Assembly (NCBI GenBank): GCA_023701265.1
Contig: JAMPXI010000006.1
Coordinates: 1 to 46,866 of the forward strand
Direction: 5' to 3'
Source: Desulfuromonadales bacterium
GTDB lineage: Bacteria; Desulfobacterota; Desulfuromonadia; Desulfuromonadales; BM103
Length of the DNA stretch: 46,866 nt
Part shown: positions 8,811 to 18,701 of the stretch, in pieces
How positions within the stretch are numbered: the stretch's first letter is position 1
How the letters are laid out: the number at the start of each line of letters is the position of its first letter
Notes under the pieces: model-generated
Seen by the model: the letters and a program-made list of their open reading frames with translations, nothing else
Told to the model about the DNA's origin: nothing
Databases searched by the model: none
Program-made: the position numbers and the translations under genes

Positions 8811-9278
8811 TCAGATGAAGTACATGAAACGATGATCGAGTTCTTTCTCCAGGCCCATTTCACGCCCTTTGTCGCACAGATCCTTGATGGTTATGCTGCC
8901 GAGATATTCATTAAGCTTACGGCTGGCTTCCGCCCAGACCTGCTGGGTGATGCACTGATTGTCGAACTCGCACCCCTTTTTCCCCCGCTTCGCGGTTTTG
9001 ATACAGTCGACCAGGGCCATCTCCCCCTCGGTCGCATGGATGACATCCATAACGCTGATTTCGTGGGGTTTGCGGGCCAGGGTGTAGCCGCCCTGGGGTC
9101 CGCGGCGGCTTTTGAGCAGGCCGCCCTTCTTCAGATCCTGGAAAATCTGTTCGAGGTAGCGCGGCGAGATGTTCTGGCGGCGGCTGATATCCTTGATCTG
9201 AGCCGGCAGGGTTCCGGCATGATAGGCCATGTCAAAAATGGCGCGCAGCCCATAACGGCTTTTTGTCGACAATTTCAC
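8811..9278 (-). CDS. Rrf2 family transcriptional regulator
   Basis: MKLSTKSRYGLRAIFDMAYH...ISPRYLEQIFQDLKKGGLLKSRRGPQGGYTLAR; three C-terminal Cys (C-KTAKRGKKGC-EFDNQC). Confidence 0.93.
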   Translation of the reverse strand: MKLSTKSRYGLRAIFDMAYHAGTLPAQIKDISRRQNISPRYLEQIFQDLKKGGLLKSRRGPQGGYTLARKPHEISVMDVIHATEGEMALVDCIKTAKRGKKGCEFDNQCITQQVWAEASRKLNEYLGSITIKDLCDKGREMGLEKELDHRFMYFI

Positions 9279-9331
9279 TGTAAACCCTCCGTGTTTTCTG
9301 TTGATATATTTTTAGTAAAGTTCATTGTCCA

Positions 9332-9337
9332 TGTCAA
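9332..9337 (-). promoter_or_regulatory. Candidate -35 element of the Rrf2 gene promoter
   Basis: Minus strand TTGACA followed 17 nt later by an AT-rich stretch (TAAAAATATATC) ahead of the Rrf2 gene. Confidence 0.35.
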
Positions 9338-9406
9338 GAATTCGCTGGAGAAAGGGATTGCGCCCGTCAAATTTTCCCGCTAATTTGGCGGTATGTTACC
9401 CAGTGG

Positions 9407-9919
9407 ATGCTGTCAATGATGTCTCGTAGCGAAGGGTGGCTGCCGATCAACGGTTCGCCGGTCGGTTTAGTCACCTGGTATGGGCCTGACGGCCCCGTTG
9501 CCGTGCTCGCGTCGTGGCTGGCGGTCATCGATGGCCAGCCTCCCGAATTGCGGGGGGGCTGTCCCGGGCAGGTGCCTGGTCGCAATGGCCAGCCCGGAGG
9601 TTTTGACTTTGCGGTCAACATCCCCGCCAACCCGATGCTTCCGGCGTTGACCGAACTGATAGCAAAAGCCGCGGCATGTTCTCCTGTCCCGATTGATGCC
9701 GACGCGGATTTTTCCCCTGCACGTTCCGTGCATGCGCCGCTGCTGAGGGGGTGTGCACTGCAGATCGAATGCGTTCATGGCAGGAATGTCCCTGGTGGTT
9801 GGGCCACTGAATTTGCCGGGGAGATCATGCTGTTGCATCGTGGCGGCATCTTCCTCGACCCTGCCGACCACGCCGATTTTTGTGCCCTGCGACCGTTGCG
9901 AACGGCGCTCCCGTCATGA
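9407..9919 (+). CDS. Flavin reductase-like (FMN-binding split barrel) family protein
   Basis: VLASWLAVIDGQPPELRGG...FAVNIPANPML..LTELIA; ..ALQIECVH........GEIMLLH pattern. Confidence 0.7.
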   Translation: MLSMMSRSEGWLPINGSPVGLVTWYGPDGPVAVLASWLAVIDGQPPELRGGCPGQVPGRNGQPGGFDFAVNIPANPMLPALTELIAKAAACSPVPIDADADFSPARSVHAPLLRGCALQIECVHGRNVPGGWATEFAGEIMLLHRGGIFLDPADHADFCALRPLRTALPS

Positions 9920-9926
9920 TTTGAAC

Positions 9927-9962
9927 AGTGAAAGGGCCGGCTGAAAAGCCGGCCCTTTCACT
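9927..9962. terminator. Bidirectional hairpin terminator
   Basis: AGTGAAAGGGCCGGCT gaaa AGCCGGCCCTTTCACT perfect stem between convergent genes. Confidence 0.85.
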
Positions 9963-9987
9963 AGGAGTGCTGCCGGTTAACCGGAGA

Positions 9988-10710
9988 TCAGGGGTGTAGC
10001 AGGCGGCCGAGTACGGCCGGCACGGCCGTTTCGACCCGCAGGGGGCGAAGTCCCAGGTGGATCGGGTGGAATCCCTGGCGGGAGAGCAAGTCAACCTCAA
10101 AGGGGATGAAGCCCCCTTCAGGCCCGATGGCCAGCACCACCGGGCCGGCAACGTTGCAGGGGCAAGGCAGGGCGCTGTCCGGATGGGCTGTCAGGCACAG
10201 GCTCCCGGCAGCCAGGCCGGGCAGTTCATCTTCGACGAAAGGCCGGAAACGCGGCCGTAGCAACACCTGTGGCAGCCGGGTGTCGCGCGCCTGTTCAAGG
10301 CCAAGGAGCAGCTGCTCGTCAAGTGCCGCCGGGGCAAGCAGTGGACTCTGCCAGTAGCTTTTGTCCACCCGGGCGGTGTTGATCAGAAATATGCGCTTGA
10401 TGCCGAGCGCCGTGACTCCCTGGAGCAGGCGGCGCAAAGCTTTGGGGCGAGGGAGGGCGAGCAGCAGAGTGGTTGGCACCGGTGGTGGCGGTGGCGTGGT
10501 CAGGGCAACCGTCAAAATGGTGTCGTCAACGGATTGCGAGACGACGCAGGCTGCGCCGAGATTGCCATTGAGCAATCCGGCACGCACCGGCTGACCAGGC
10601 TCGGCATGCAGAATATCAACCAGATGCCGGTGTCGCCGGCCGGTAATGCGCACCGTCTCCGACGAGATAAAGTCCTCGGGGGCGAGCAGGAGCAGGTTCA
10701 TTGACAGCAA
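9988..10710 (-). CDS. rsmE: 16S rRNA (uracil1498-N3)-methyltransferase RsmE
   Basis: LLLALPRPKALRRLLQGVTALGIKRIFLINTARVDKSYWQS and LAIGPEGGFIPFEVDLL motifs. Confidence 0.93.
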   Translation of the reverse strand: MLSMNLLLLAPEDFISSETVRITGRRHRHLVDILHAEPGQPVRAGLLNGNLGAACVVSQSVDDTILTVALTTPPPPPVPTTLLLALPRPKALRRLLQGVTALGIKRIFLINTARVDKSYWQSPLLAPAALDEQLLLGLEQARDTRLPQVLLRPRFRPFVEDELPGLAAGSLCLTAHPDSALPCPCNVAGPVVLAIGPEGGFIPFEVDLLSRQGFHPIHLGLRPLRVETAVPAVLGRLLHP

Positions 10711-10731
10711 GCTGTCAGTGACTTTTGCAGG

Positions 10732-12000
10732 TCAGCGCCCGCCGGGGGGCATGACGTCCGGAGCAAAATCGAGAGTGCGCAGATAGTCCTCGACGGTTTC
10801 CTCGCGGCGGATCAATTCCACCGAACCATCGGCACGCAGCAGCAGTTCCTTGGGACGCAGCCGGCCGTTGTACTGGAAGCCCATGGCGTAACCGTGGGCG
10901 CCGGTGTCCTGGATCACCAGCAGATCGCCGTCATGGATCGGCGGCAGGGAGCGCTGGACCGCGAACTTATCGTTGTTCTCGCAGAGCGAGCCGACCACGT
11001 CGTAAACCTCCGTTGCCGGGACGTTTTCCTTGCCGACCACGTCGATGTGGTGATAGGAGCCGTACAGCGCCGGGCGCATCAGCGCCGACATGCAGGAATC
11101 GACGCCGATATACTTGCGGTAGATGTTCTTGTGGTTGATGGCGGCAGTGACCAGCACGCCGTGCGGGCCGGTCATCCAGCGCCCGCTCTCCATGTACATG
11201 CGCGGCGCAAAGCCGCGCTTGGCCTTGAACTCGTTGAACTGGGCGGTGATCTCCCTGGCCATGGCGGCGAGGTCCAGGGTGTTGTCCTCGGGGCGGTAGG
11301 GGATCCCCAGGCCGCCGCCGATGTTGACGAATTCGAAGCGGATGCCGAGCTCGTCGTCGACCAAGGCAGTCAACTCCAGCAGCATCCGCGCGGTCTCGAT
11401 GATGTAGGTGCAGTCGCGCTCGTTGGAGGCGACCATGGTGTGCAGGCCAAAGCGCTTCGCGCCGCGCTCCATCGCCATGCGGTAGGCGGAAATGACCTGA
11501 TCATGGGCGATGCCGTACTTGGCTTCGACCGGGTTGCCGATGATAACGTTGCCGGTGCGGCGCGGGCCGGGATTGTAGCGGAAGCAGACCAACTCGGGGA
11601 AATGCGGGACCTTGGCGAGCAGCGAGATGTCGTCGAGATTGAGAATGCATCCCCCCTCGGCTGCCGCCGCGTCGAATTCGGCAGGGCTGGTGTTGTTCGA
11701 GGTGAACATGATCTCTTCGCCACGCGCGCCGATGTTGCGGCTCATGACCAGCTCGGGGATCGAGCTGCAGTCGAAGCCGAATCCCATGTCTTTCATCAGT
11801 GCCAGGATGCGCGGATTCGGCAGAGCCTTGACCGCATAATATTCGCGGAAGCCTTCGATGCCGGCAAATGCCTGCTTGAGTGCCTCACCGGTGGCGAGAA
11901 TGCCGGTTTCGTCATAGAGATGAAAAGGGGTGCCGTAATGCGCCGCGATCGACTTGACGCAAGGGAAGAGGCGCTGCTTGAATTCCGGGGACATCGGCAT
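10732..12000 (-). CDS. Type III PLP-dependent decarboxylase (diaminopimelate decarboxylase family)
   Basis: YGTPFHLYDETGI...YYAVKALPNPRIL...NIGGGLGIPYRPED..; the upstream extension of the ORF is antisense to an MFS gene, so the start is set at MPMSPEFK. Confidence 0.88.
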   Translation of the reverse strand: MPMSPEFKQRLFPCVKSIAAHYGTPFHLYDETGILATGEALKQAFAGIEGFREYYAVKALPNPRILALMKDMGFGFDCSSIPELVMSRNIGARGEEIMFTSNNTSPAEFDAAAAEGGCILNLDDISLLAKVPHFPELVCFRYNPGPRRTGNVIIGNPVEAKYGIAHDQVISAYRMAMERGAKRFGLHTMVASNERDCTYIIETARMLLELTALVDDELGIRFEFVNIGGGLGIPYRPEDNTLDLAAMAREITAQFNEFKAKRGFAPRMYMESGRWMTGPHGVLVTAAINHKNIYRKYIGVDSCMSALMRPALYGSYHHIDVVGKENVPATEVYDVVGSLCENNDKFAVQRSLPPIHDGDLLVIQDTGAHGYAMGFQYNGRLRPKELLLRADGSVELIRREETVEDYLRTLDFAPDVMPPGGR

Positions 12001-12183
12001 GACATTGACTCCTGAAAAAAGTGCTGAGTACCGAGCGCTGGGTACTGGGATGAAGGATAAAGTTGTCAAGATATAGCGGATGAACGCTGAAAAAACAAGA
12101 CATTCACCGGGAGTGCATTTACGGCTAGGAAAACGGGGCGCTTTCCGCAATGATAGACCTATTTCCCGGGGAGCACCGCTGCC

Positions 12184-13422
12184 ATGAATCTGTCGCCGGT
12201 CGGGTGTCTGCGCATCTTCCTCCCGTTCGCGCTCGGCTACTTTCTGAGCTATCTTTACCGGACGGTCAATGCGGTTCTCGCTCCGGACCTGGTGCGCGAA
12301 CTGGGTCTCAACCCGGCCGACCTCGGCCTGCTGACCTCTGCCTATTTCCTTGCCTTTGCCGCCGCCCAGCTGCCGCTCGGCATCCTGCTTGACCGCTACG
12401 GACCGCGCCGCGTGGAAGCCAGCCTGCTGCTGTTCGCCGCCGCCGGGGCCCTGCTTTTTGCCCGCGCCACGACGCTCGGCGAGCTGCTGTGTGGACGGGC
12501 ATTGATCGGCCTGGGGGTCGCGGCCTGCCTGATGGCGGCCTTCAAAGCTTTCACCCAGTGGTTCTCCCGGGAGATGCTGCCCTTCGTCAACGGCATCCAG
12601 ATGGTATCCGGAGGGCTTGGCGCCCTGGCTGCGACCCTGCCAGTCGAGTTGGCGCTGGGGATCACCGACTGGCGGGGCGTTTTCCGGTTTCTGTCGGGGG
12701 TGACGCTGGTGGCGGCACTGGCTGTCTTTACGATCGTTCCGGAAAAGGCCGGGGAAGGTGGCGGGGAGACCCTCAGCCAGCAGATGGCTGGCGTCGGGAC
12801 GGTTTTTTCCAGTCGAGTCTTCTGGCGCATCACCCCCTGGGCGGTTGCTGCCCAGGGGGCCTATCTGTCCCTGCTTGGCCTCTGGTCCGGGCCGTGGTTG
12901 CGGGACGTCGCCAACTACGAACGACTCGGAGTGGCCAATACCCTGATGGGGATTTCCCTGACGATGATCGCCGGCTACTTTGCGTTCGGCACCCTCGCGG
13001 CCCATCTCGGCCGCCGCGGCATTCCGGCCGCCCGCGTTGCTGCTGCCGGCATGGCGATCTTTCTCGGCGTGCAGACGCTGCTGATCGTGCAGCCCGCCGG
13101 TCTGGCGACTCCGCTCTGGCTGCTGTTCGGGTTTTTCGGCACCGCCTGCATTCTTCCTTACGCGGTGCTGTCTCAGCAGTTTCCGCCAAGTCTGACCGGC
13201 CGGGTGAACACCGGTCTTAATTTGCTGGTCTTCCTGGCGGCGTTCGCGGCGCAGTGGGGGGTGGGTGCGATTCTCGGACAGTGGCCGGCAACGGCTGCCG
13301 GAGGCTACGATCCGACCGGTTACCGCTGGGGTTTTGGCTTGCTCGTGGGGCTGCAGCTGCTGGGGATGGGGTGGTATCTGGTCGGCGGGCGCGGTACGGG
13401 GGTCAGCGAGGCAGCCCGGTAG
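12184..13422 (+). CDS. MFS transporter
   Basis: 12-TM hydrophobic pattern; [21 protein letters not shown] motif A. Confidence 0.9.
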   Translation: MNLSPVGCLRIFLPFALGYFLSYLYRTVNAVLAPDLVRELGLNPADLGLLTSAYFLAFAAAQLPLGILLDRYGPRRVEASLLLFAAAGALLFARATTLGELLCGRALIGLGVAACLMAAFKAFTQWFSREMLPFVNGIQMVSGGLGALAATLPVELALGITDWRGVFRFLSGVTLVAALAVFTIVPEKAGEGGGETLSQQMAGVGTVFSSRVFWRITPWAVAAQGAYLSLLGLWSGPWLRDVANYERLGVANTLMGISLTMIAGYFAFGTLAAHLGRRGIPAARVAAAGMAIFLGVQTLLIVQPAGLATPLWLLFGFFGTACILPYAVLSQQFPPSLTGRVNTGLNLLVFLAAFAAQWGVGAILGQWPATAAGGYDPTGYRWGFGLLVGLQLLGMGWYLVGGRGTGVSEAAR

Positions 13423-14170
13423 CGGTGAGGGCCGCACCGACGATCCCGGCGTCGTTGCGCAGTGCCGCGGGGATGGTCTCGGTGGCGACCGTCAGATGCG
13501 GAAGGAATTTTTCGTGGTGTTTGCTGATCCCCCCGCCGATGATGAAAAGGTCGGGCCAGAACAGCTCCTCCAGGCGGTGTAGATAACGGTCGAATCGCTT
13601 TGCCCATTGCCGGTAGGAGAGCCCCTGTTGTTCACGGACTGCCGCCGAAGCGTACTTTTCGGCGATCTTGCCGCGCAGCAGCAGATGGCCGAGTTCGCAG
13701 TTGGGAACCAGAATGCCGTTGCGGAACAGGGCGGTGCCCAGGCCGGTGCCGACGGTCACCAGCAAAACGGTCCCCTGCCGCTCCCGGCCGGCGCCGAAAC
13801 GCATCTCGGCCAGTCCGGCGGCATCGGCATCGTTGAACAGCCTGACCGGGCAACCCGTGGCTTCGGCAAACAACCGGGGCCCGTCGATGCCGATCCACGC
13901 CGTGTCGAGATTGGAGGCCGTGCGGACGATGTCATTGCGAATGACGGCGGGCAGGCCGATGCCGACGGGCCCGTTCCAGGCGAAGTGGCGGACCATTTCG
14001 GCGACCGCCATGGCAACGGCCGCGGGGGTGGCGGGTCGCGGCGTCGGCAGGCGCAAGCGGGGGGCCGTCAATTGCCCGCTTGCCACATCCACCGGAGCCC
14101 CCTTGAGGGCCGAACCGCCGATGTCGATGCCGAGGACGTGCGAAGCAGCCGCAGCTCTTCCCTCAGTCAC
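13403..14170 (-). CDS. ppgK: ROK-family kinase, probable polyphosphate glucokinase
   Basis: [74 protein letters not shown]. Confidence 0.85.
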   Translation of the reverse strand: MTEGRAAAASHVLGIDIGGSALKGAPVDVASGQLTAPRLRLPTPRPATPAAVAMAVAEMVRHFAWNGPVGIGLPAVIRNDIVRTASNLDTAWIGIDGPRLFAEATGCPVRLFNDADAAGLAEMRFGAGRERQGTVLLVTVGTGLGTALFRNGILVPNCELGHLLLRGKIAEKYASAAVREQQGLSYRQWAKRFDRYLHRLEELFWPDLFIIGGGISKHHEKFLPHLTVATETIPAALRNDAGIVGAALTATGLPR

Positions 14171-14915
14171 GGTGACTTTCGACCTCCTCGTCGCTGAGCA
14201 CCGGGCGCTTTTGCAGTCGCTTGTAGTAGAAGTTCTGGCCGTAGAGCACCGCCGCCGGGTTGTGGCCGGTGACGCGGTCCTTGACCACCAGGGTGGTGAC
14301 CGGGGCCTCGGAGTGCTTGCTGAAGAGCATGTCGTGGCCGACGCACAGCCCCATGATGACGTTCATCTCCATCCCCTCGGCATTGAGGATGCGCGCCTGG
14401 GCGATCGGGTTGCAGGCCGGCTCGAAGGTGCCGGGACGGACCTTGTCGCTTTCCTGCAGCCCCAAGTCGAGCTTGTCGATGCTGCCGGCCTTGCAGCAGG
14501 CCGAAAAGGGTTCCAGCCCCTGGGCCAACAGGATGTCGCTGAGTTTCTGAGTCTCGTCGAGCAGGCCGATGCAGGTGGCAATGCCGATCCTGGTCCAGCC
14601 CATCAGTCTTGCCAGCGCCACCAGATCCTCGACCCGGGTCCAGCGGGCATTGACCGCATCCGAACCGGGGATCGGCTGATAGCACAAGCCTTCCACCTTG
14701 GCGGCCATTCGTGCCAGGCGGGCATCTTCGGTATCACCTCGATATTCGTCGAAAGCTTCGCGAATGGCTACGGCATGGGGGTCGGAAGGGCAGTAGGCAG
14801 GTTTGGCCGAGTGGGAGGCCGGATCGCTCCAACAGTTGGTGGAGCCTTGCTTCTGCATGATGGCACTGCAACTGGAACAGGAGGGTGCGGGGTTTTTCGA
14901 GGGTGGTGAGCTCAT
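14163..14915 (-). CDS. DUF1847 domain-containing (Cys-rich, metal-binding) protein
   Basis: N-terminal [92 protein letters not shown]. Confidence 0.85.
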   Translation of the reverse strand: MSSPPSKNPAPSCSSCSAIMQKQGSTNCWSDPASHSAKPAYCPSDPHAVAIREAFDEYRGDTEDARLARMAAKVEGLCYQPIPGSDAVNARWTRVEDLVALARLMGWTRIGIATCIGLLDETQKLSDILLAQGLEPFSACCKAGSIDKLDLGLQESDKVRPGTFEPACNPIAQARILNAEGMEMNVIMGLCVGHDMLFSKHSEAPVTTLVVKDRVTGHNPAAVLYGQNFYYKRLQKRPVLSDEEVESHRD

Positions 14916-15002
14916 ACATCTCCTCCGTGGGTGATGTATGAAAATAGCCTGATCGCCGGAGTCTGTCCAGTCTTGCCGGAAAAATCGGCAACAGAGAGAA
15001 GA

Positions 15003-15197
15003 TCAGGACGTCAGCCGCCGTTCGCGTCCGTGATATTCGGAGGCGTGGGGTGACAATCGGATCGGATCGACTCCCACCACGGCCCAGCCGGAACTACGCA
15101 GGAAGCGACGCACCAGTTTGCGATTGAGGAGCAGGTCGAGTCCCCGGGGGACCACCCGCACGCAGCAACCATCCAGTAGCTCGACTGAAATAGTCAT
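15003..15197 (-). CDS. GSU3473-like small protein, paralog 1
   Basis: MTISVELLDGCCVRVVPRGLDLLLNRKLVRRFLRSSGWAVVGVDPIR...EYHGRERRLTS. Confidence 0.7.
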   Translation of the reverse strand: MTISVELLDGCCVRVVPRGLDLLLNRKLVRRFLRSSGWAVVGVDPIRLSPHASEYHGRERRLTS

Positions 15198-15331
15198 AAG
15201 TCCCCTCGCTTGGTTGGCGATTAGGCCATAACTATATAATAAATAGGAAGAAATGCAAGGGATAAAAGACAAAACACTGGCCCCAGGAAGGGACTCAGCG
15301 AAAGGCGGCTATAGCGAAAAGTTGGCGAAGG

Positions 15332-15523
15332 TTATACGGCGCGGCGACGTTCTGGCCCACGGTAACTGGCCGCCCGGGCACATTCACGGATCGGGTCGAT
15401 TCCCACGACAGCCCAGCCGGTGTCGCGAAGAAAACGTCTGACCCGGCCATGTTTGAGAAGCAGGTCAAGCCCTTTGGGCGCAACCCTGATGTAGCCCCCG
15501 TCGATCAGCTCTGCCCTGATCAT
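15332..15523 (-). CDS. GSU3473-like small protein, paralog 2
   Basis: MIRAELIDGGYIRVAPKGLDLLLKHGRVRRFLRDTGWAVVGIDPIR...SYRGPERRRAV. Confidence 0.7.
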   Translation of the reverse strand: MIRAELIDGGYIRVAPKGLDLLLKHGRVRRFLRDTGWAVVGIDPIRECARAASYRGPERRRAV

Positions 15524-15622
15524 GTTCCCCTCATTCCCCGACCTTAAAATTAGAGGACATTATAGGTTTTGTTTTCAGCGATGCAAGCAAATAAATACAT
15601 TTGAGGCAGAATCATTACACGC

Positions 15623-16498
15623 TCAGATGATCTTGTTGAGCGGGTATTCGACAATGCCCTGGGCGCCAAGGCGCAGCAGTTCAGGGATGATCAGGCGCAC
15701 TTCCTTTTCCGGGAGGATGCTCTCGATGGAGACCCAGTCGGATTTGTAAAGGTGTGACACAGTCGGGTTTTTCAAGCTGGGCAGGACGGCGGTGATCGCC
15801 TCGATCGCCTCGGCCGGCGCGTTGAGTTTCAACCCGACCATCCCCTCGGCGCGCAGCGCCGACTGCAGCAGGGTGGCGATCTGCTCGATCTTGGCGCGCT
15901 TCCAGGGATCGGCCCAGGCCGTCCGGTTGACAATCATCACCGGCACCGACGACATCAGGTCGCAGACGATGCGCAGGTTGTTGGCGCGGATGGTCGAACC
16001 GGTCTCGGTGACTTCAACAATGGCGTCGCACAGCCCCTCGACCACCTTGGCCTCGGTCGCCCCCCAGGAGAACTCCACGGTCACCGGGATGTTGCGCTCG
16101 GCGAAGTAGCGCTGGGTGAAGCCAACCAGTTCGGTGGAGATGACCCCGCCGGCCAGATCCTCAGGCTTCTCGACCTTCGAATCCTGGGCAACGACCAGCA
16201 CCCAGCGCACCGGGCGACGCGAGACCTTGGAGTAGACCATCTCGCAGACCTCGACCACGTCGGCCTGGTTCTCCGCCACCCAGTCGCGCCCGGCAATGCC
16301 AACGTCGATCGTGCCGCGCTGCACGTATTTCCCCATCTCCTGCGGACGGATCAGGCTGCATTTCATCTCGCCGTCATCGATCGTCGGGAAGTAGCTGCGC
16401 GACGACACGCCGACCGACCAGCCGGCCTGCTTGAACAGGTTGACGGTGGCGTCTTCGAGGCTCCCCTTGGGGATGCCGAATTTCAGGATGTTCGCCAT
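15623..16498 (-). CDS. hisG: ATP phosphoribosyltransferase (long form with C-terminal regulatory domain)
   Basis: [39 protein letters not shown], and C-terminal HisG_C-like domain; start at MANILKFG. Confidence 0.95.
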   Translation of the reverse strand: MANILKFGIPKGSLEDATVNLFKQAGWSVGVSSRSYFPTIDDGEMKCSLIRPQEMGKYVQRGTIDVGIAGRDWVAENQADVVEVCEMVYSKVSRRPVRWVLVVAQDSKVEKPEDLAGGVISTELVGFTQRYFAERNIPVTVEFSWGATEAKVVEGLCDAIVEVTETGSTIRANNLRIVCDLMSSVPVMIVNRTAWADPWKRAKIEQIATLLQSALRAEGMVGLKLNAPAEAIEAITAVLPSLKNPTVSHLYKSDWVSIESILPEKEVRLIIPELLRLGAQGIVEYPLNKII

Positions 16499-16646
16499 GC
16501 TGTCTCCTTCGGTGGGCGTGGCTATTGGCCAGTCTCGGCGTTGGCCTGCGGGGTTCCTTGTGCGACGTGGCGCTGCCACGCCTTAAGCGTCACACCTTGG
16601 CCGCCTTGACCTTGGCGCAAAATCCGCGCCCTGGTTGGTGTCTGGT

Positions 16647-16696
16647 GTAGGGGCGCAATTTATTGCGCCCTAGGCGTGAGGAAATCACACCCCTAC
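16647..16696. repeat. GTAGGGG-bounded double-hairpin intergenic element, copy 1
   Basis: GTAGGGG CGCAAT tt ATTGCG CCCTA GGCGTGA ggaaa TCACACC CCTAC; outer 7-bp inverted repeat enclosing two hairpins. Confidence 0.7.
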
Positions 16697-17073
16697 GATT
16701 TTTTATAAACCTCGTCGGGGTTGAAGAGCGGATTCGAGTGTTCCACCCACTGGCCATTTTCCCAGCGCACGTAGAAGCAGCTGCGATTGCCGGTGTGGCA
16801 GGCGGCCGGACCGTTCTGCTTCACCTTGATGACCACGGTGTCGGCGTCGCAGTCGGTGAGGACCTCGACAACATCCTGGGTGTTTCCCGACTCCTCCCCC
16901 TTCATCCAGTACTTGTTGCGGGTGCGGCTGAAGAACCAGGTCTTGCCATCGCGCAAAGTGTATTCGAGGGTTTTCTGATCCATGAAGGCGACCATCAGTA
17001 CCTCGCCGTTTTCATGGTCCTGGATGATGGCGGGGATCAGGCCGCCCATCTTGTCGAAATTGATGGTGATCAC
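16693..17073 (-). CDS. hisI: Phosphoribosyl-AMP cyclohydrolase
   Basis: MVAFMDQKTLEYTLRDGKTWFFSRTRNKYWMKGEESGNTQ...DCDADTVVIKVKQNGPAACHTGNRSCFY. Confidence 0.97.
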   Translation of the reverse strand: MITINFDKMGGLIPAIIQDHENGEVLMVAFMDQKTLEYTLRDGKTWFFSRTRNKYWMKGEESGNTQDVVEVLTDCDADTVVIKVKQNGPAACHTGNRSCFYVRWENGQWVEHSNPLFNPDEVYKKS

Positions 17074-17173
17074 GGGATAAACCTCCTTGGGGCGTGTAGC
17101 AATAAGGCCCCTTTATGAACCACATGAGGCGGAGGTGTCAACCGTTTCGCGGCCAGTCGGGAGAGGAACCGGG

Positions 17174-17635
17174 TCAGTTGATGACGTAGTCGTGGACCAG
17201 CCAGCGGCCGTCCTCGCTCAGGGTAAGGATGATGGTTTCGACGGCCGTCCGCTTGTTGCTGAATACGGTGTCGAACTGGACGTTCGCATAGCGGCCATCG
17301 GGAAGCATCGCATAGCGATGCTGCAGGGTGACGCCGCGCAGATCTCGTTTATCAAGGGGGCCGTAAGCCTTGCGCAGGGTTTTGTGCAGCAGCAGCCACT
17401 GTTCCTGATGCTTGAGAATCTGTGCGAGCGGAGTCAATTGCCGCCAGGCCAGCTCCGCATCCCCGGCATCGAGCAGCGTGACGAAGTGTCTGGCGGCCAC
17501 GGCAACCTGCTGTTGCTCATCGCCAGTTGCCCAAGATGGGCATGGCAACAGAAGGATCAGCAGCAGTGCCAGAAAAATTCCCAAACGAGTCTTCAAGCGT
17601 GTTTTCCCCAACAATCCCATATTGAATAAAAACAT
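17174..17635 (-). CDS. DUF4019-like secreted protein
   Basis: Hydrophobic signal segment, then HFVTLLDAGDAELAWRQLTPLAQ...DGRYANVQFDTVFSNKRTAVETIILTLSEDGRWLVHDYVIN. Confidence 0.7.
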   Translation of the reverse strand: MFLFNMGLLGKTRLKTRLGIFLALLLILLLPCPSWATGDEQQQVAVAARHFVTLLDAGDAELAWRQLTPLAQILKHQEQWLLLHKTLRKAYGPLDKRDLRGVTLQHRYAMLPDGRYANVQFDTVFSNKRTAVETIILTLSEDGRWLVHDYVIN

Positions 17636-17711
17636 CTTACTCCACGGTATCTTGCAAATTTCTCATACTGAACCGGCTGCGGGGACAGACGGGGAGAAAG
17701 AAGCAGAATGT

Positions 17712-18134
17712 TCAGGCGGGGGAGGCGTTGAAATGATTCAGGTGCGGCAGCAACCGGGTGCGGAAAGACGCTATCTGTTCAGGTCGATAGGGGACTGCCG
17801 GAGCCTTCCCCCAGACGGGCGCCGGCCAGGCCGGATCGTTTCGATAGCGGACGACATGGTGCAGGTGCAGCTGCGGCACCAGGTTGCCCAGGGCTGCGAT
17901 GTTCAGTTTGTCGGGGGAAAAGAGCGCGGCGAGGGTTTCGGCCAGGTGGCAGGACTCATCCAGCAACTGCTGCCGGTCCACGGGGGTCAGTTCGAAGATT
18001 TCGCGGAGGTCCGGACGTTGTGGTACCAGGATCAGCCAGGGATAGGTGCGGTCGTTCATCAGCAGAAGCAGCGACAGGGAGAAACGGCCCAGCACGATGG
18101 TGTCGCGCTGCAGGTGTGGGTCAAGGGCAAACAT
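17712..18134 (-). CDS. HIT family protein
   Basis: LNIAALGNLVPQLHLHHVVRYRNDPAWPAPVWG; HxHxx HIT motif. Confidence 0.85.
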   Translation of the reverse strand: MFALDPHLQRDTIVLGRFSLSLLLLMNDRTYPWLILVPQRPDLREIFELTPVDRQQLLDESCHLAETLAALFSPDKLNIAALGNLVPQLHLHHVVRYRNDPAWPAPVWGKAPAVPYRPEQIASFRTRLLPHLNHFNASPA

Positions 18135-18151
18135 CGGTTCCTTGCGGAGGG

Positions 18152-18520
18152 TCAGGCGGGAAGGTGAGAGAGGACCTTGGCGACCAGTTTTTCGGCATTG
18201 AACGGTTTGGTCAGATAGCCATCGGCACCAACTTCGCCGGCCAAGCGCTGCAGTTCGCTTTCTTCCTTGCCGGAGATCAGCAGCACCGGGATTTCGCTGC
18301 TGCGATCGCGGCGTTTGAGCGCCCGTACCTTCTTGTCTCCCGACATGAGCGGCATCATGACATCCATCAGGATCAAGTCCGGGGGATCGTTGCCGTAGAT
18401 CACGTCGTTGGAGTAAATCGCGTCCTTGGCGATGGACACGCGGTAGCCGGCGTTCTCGAGCCAGTCCTGTGCCATGGCCAGAACAACGGGATCGTCATCG
18501 ATAACCAGAATATGTTTCAT
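18152..18520 (-). CDS. Single-domain response regulator receiver protein
   Basis: ILVIDDDPVVLAMAQ...LILMDVMMPLMSG...VLLISGK...GADGYLTKPFNAEKL. Confidence 0.93.
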   Translation of the reverse strand: MKHILVIDDDPVVLAMAQDWLENAGYRVSIAKDAIYSNDVIYGNDPPDLILMDVMMPLMSGDKKVRALKRRDRSSEIPVLLISGKEESELQRLAGEVGADGYLTKPFNAEKLVAKVLSHLPA

Positions 18521-18701
18521 GAGGAAATATCCTGAAGTCCTTAGCTTAAAATGCATGCTCTGCGGCAAATCAAACTAACGCAGCTGCAAATTATTTGTCC
18601 ACTGTGAAATTGTTAATACAGACCGCAACATTGTTGATAGCTTTGGTTGTAATTATCGGCTGCGCGACTGGAACCTGAAACGCATGAAAGATTAGCGTCT
18701 T

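Noticed and set aside
10894-12015. 373 aa plus-strand ORF antisense to the PLP decarboxylase
   Set aside because: Mirror of codon usage in a GC-rich gene; no protein-like motifs.
13403-13422. 20-nt convergent overlap of MFS and ppgK 3' ends
   Set aside because: Short convergent overlaps are common in compact genomes; no extra structure seen.
12001-13437. N-terminal extension of the 901 aa minus-strand ORF
   Set aside because: The extension is antisense to a convincing MFS transporter; true decarboxylase start is near 12000.
16557-16620. Hairpin-like CGTGGC/GCCACG sequence between hisI and hisG
   Set aside because: Short arms and no conserved partner elsewhere in the window; not enough to call a regulatory RNA.
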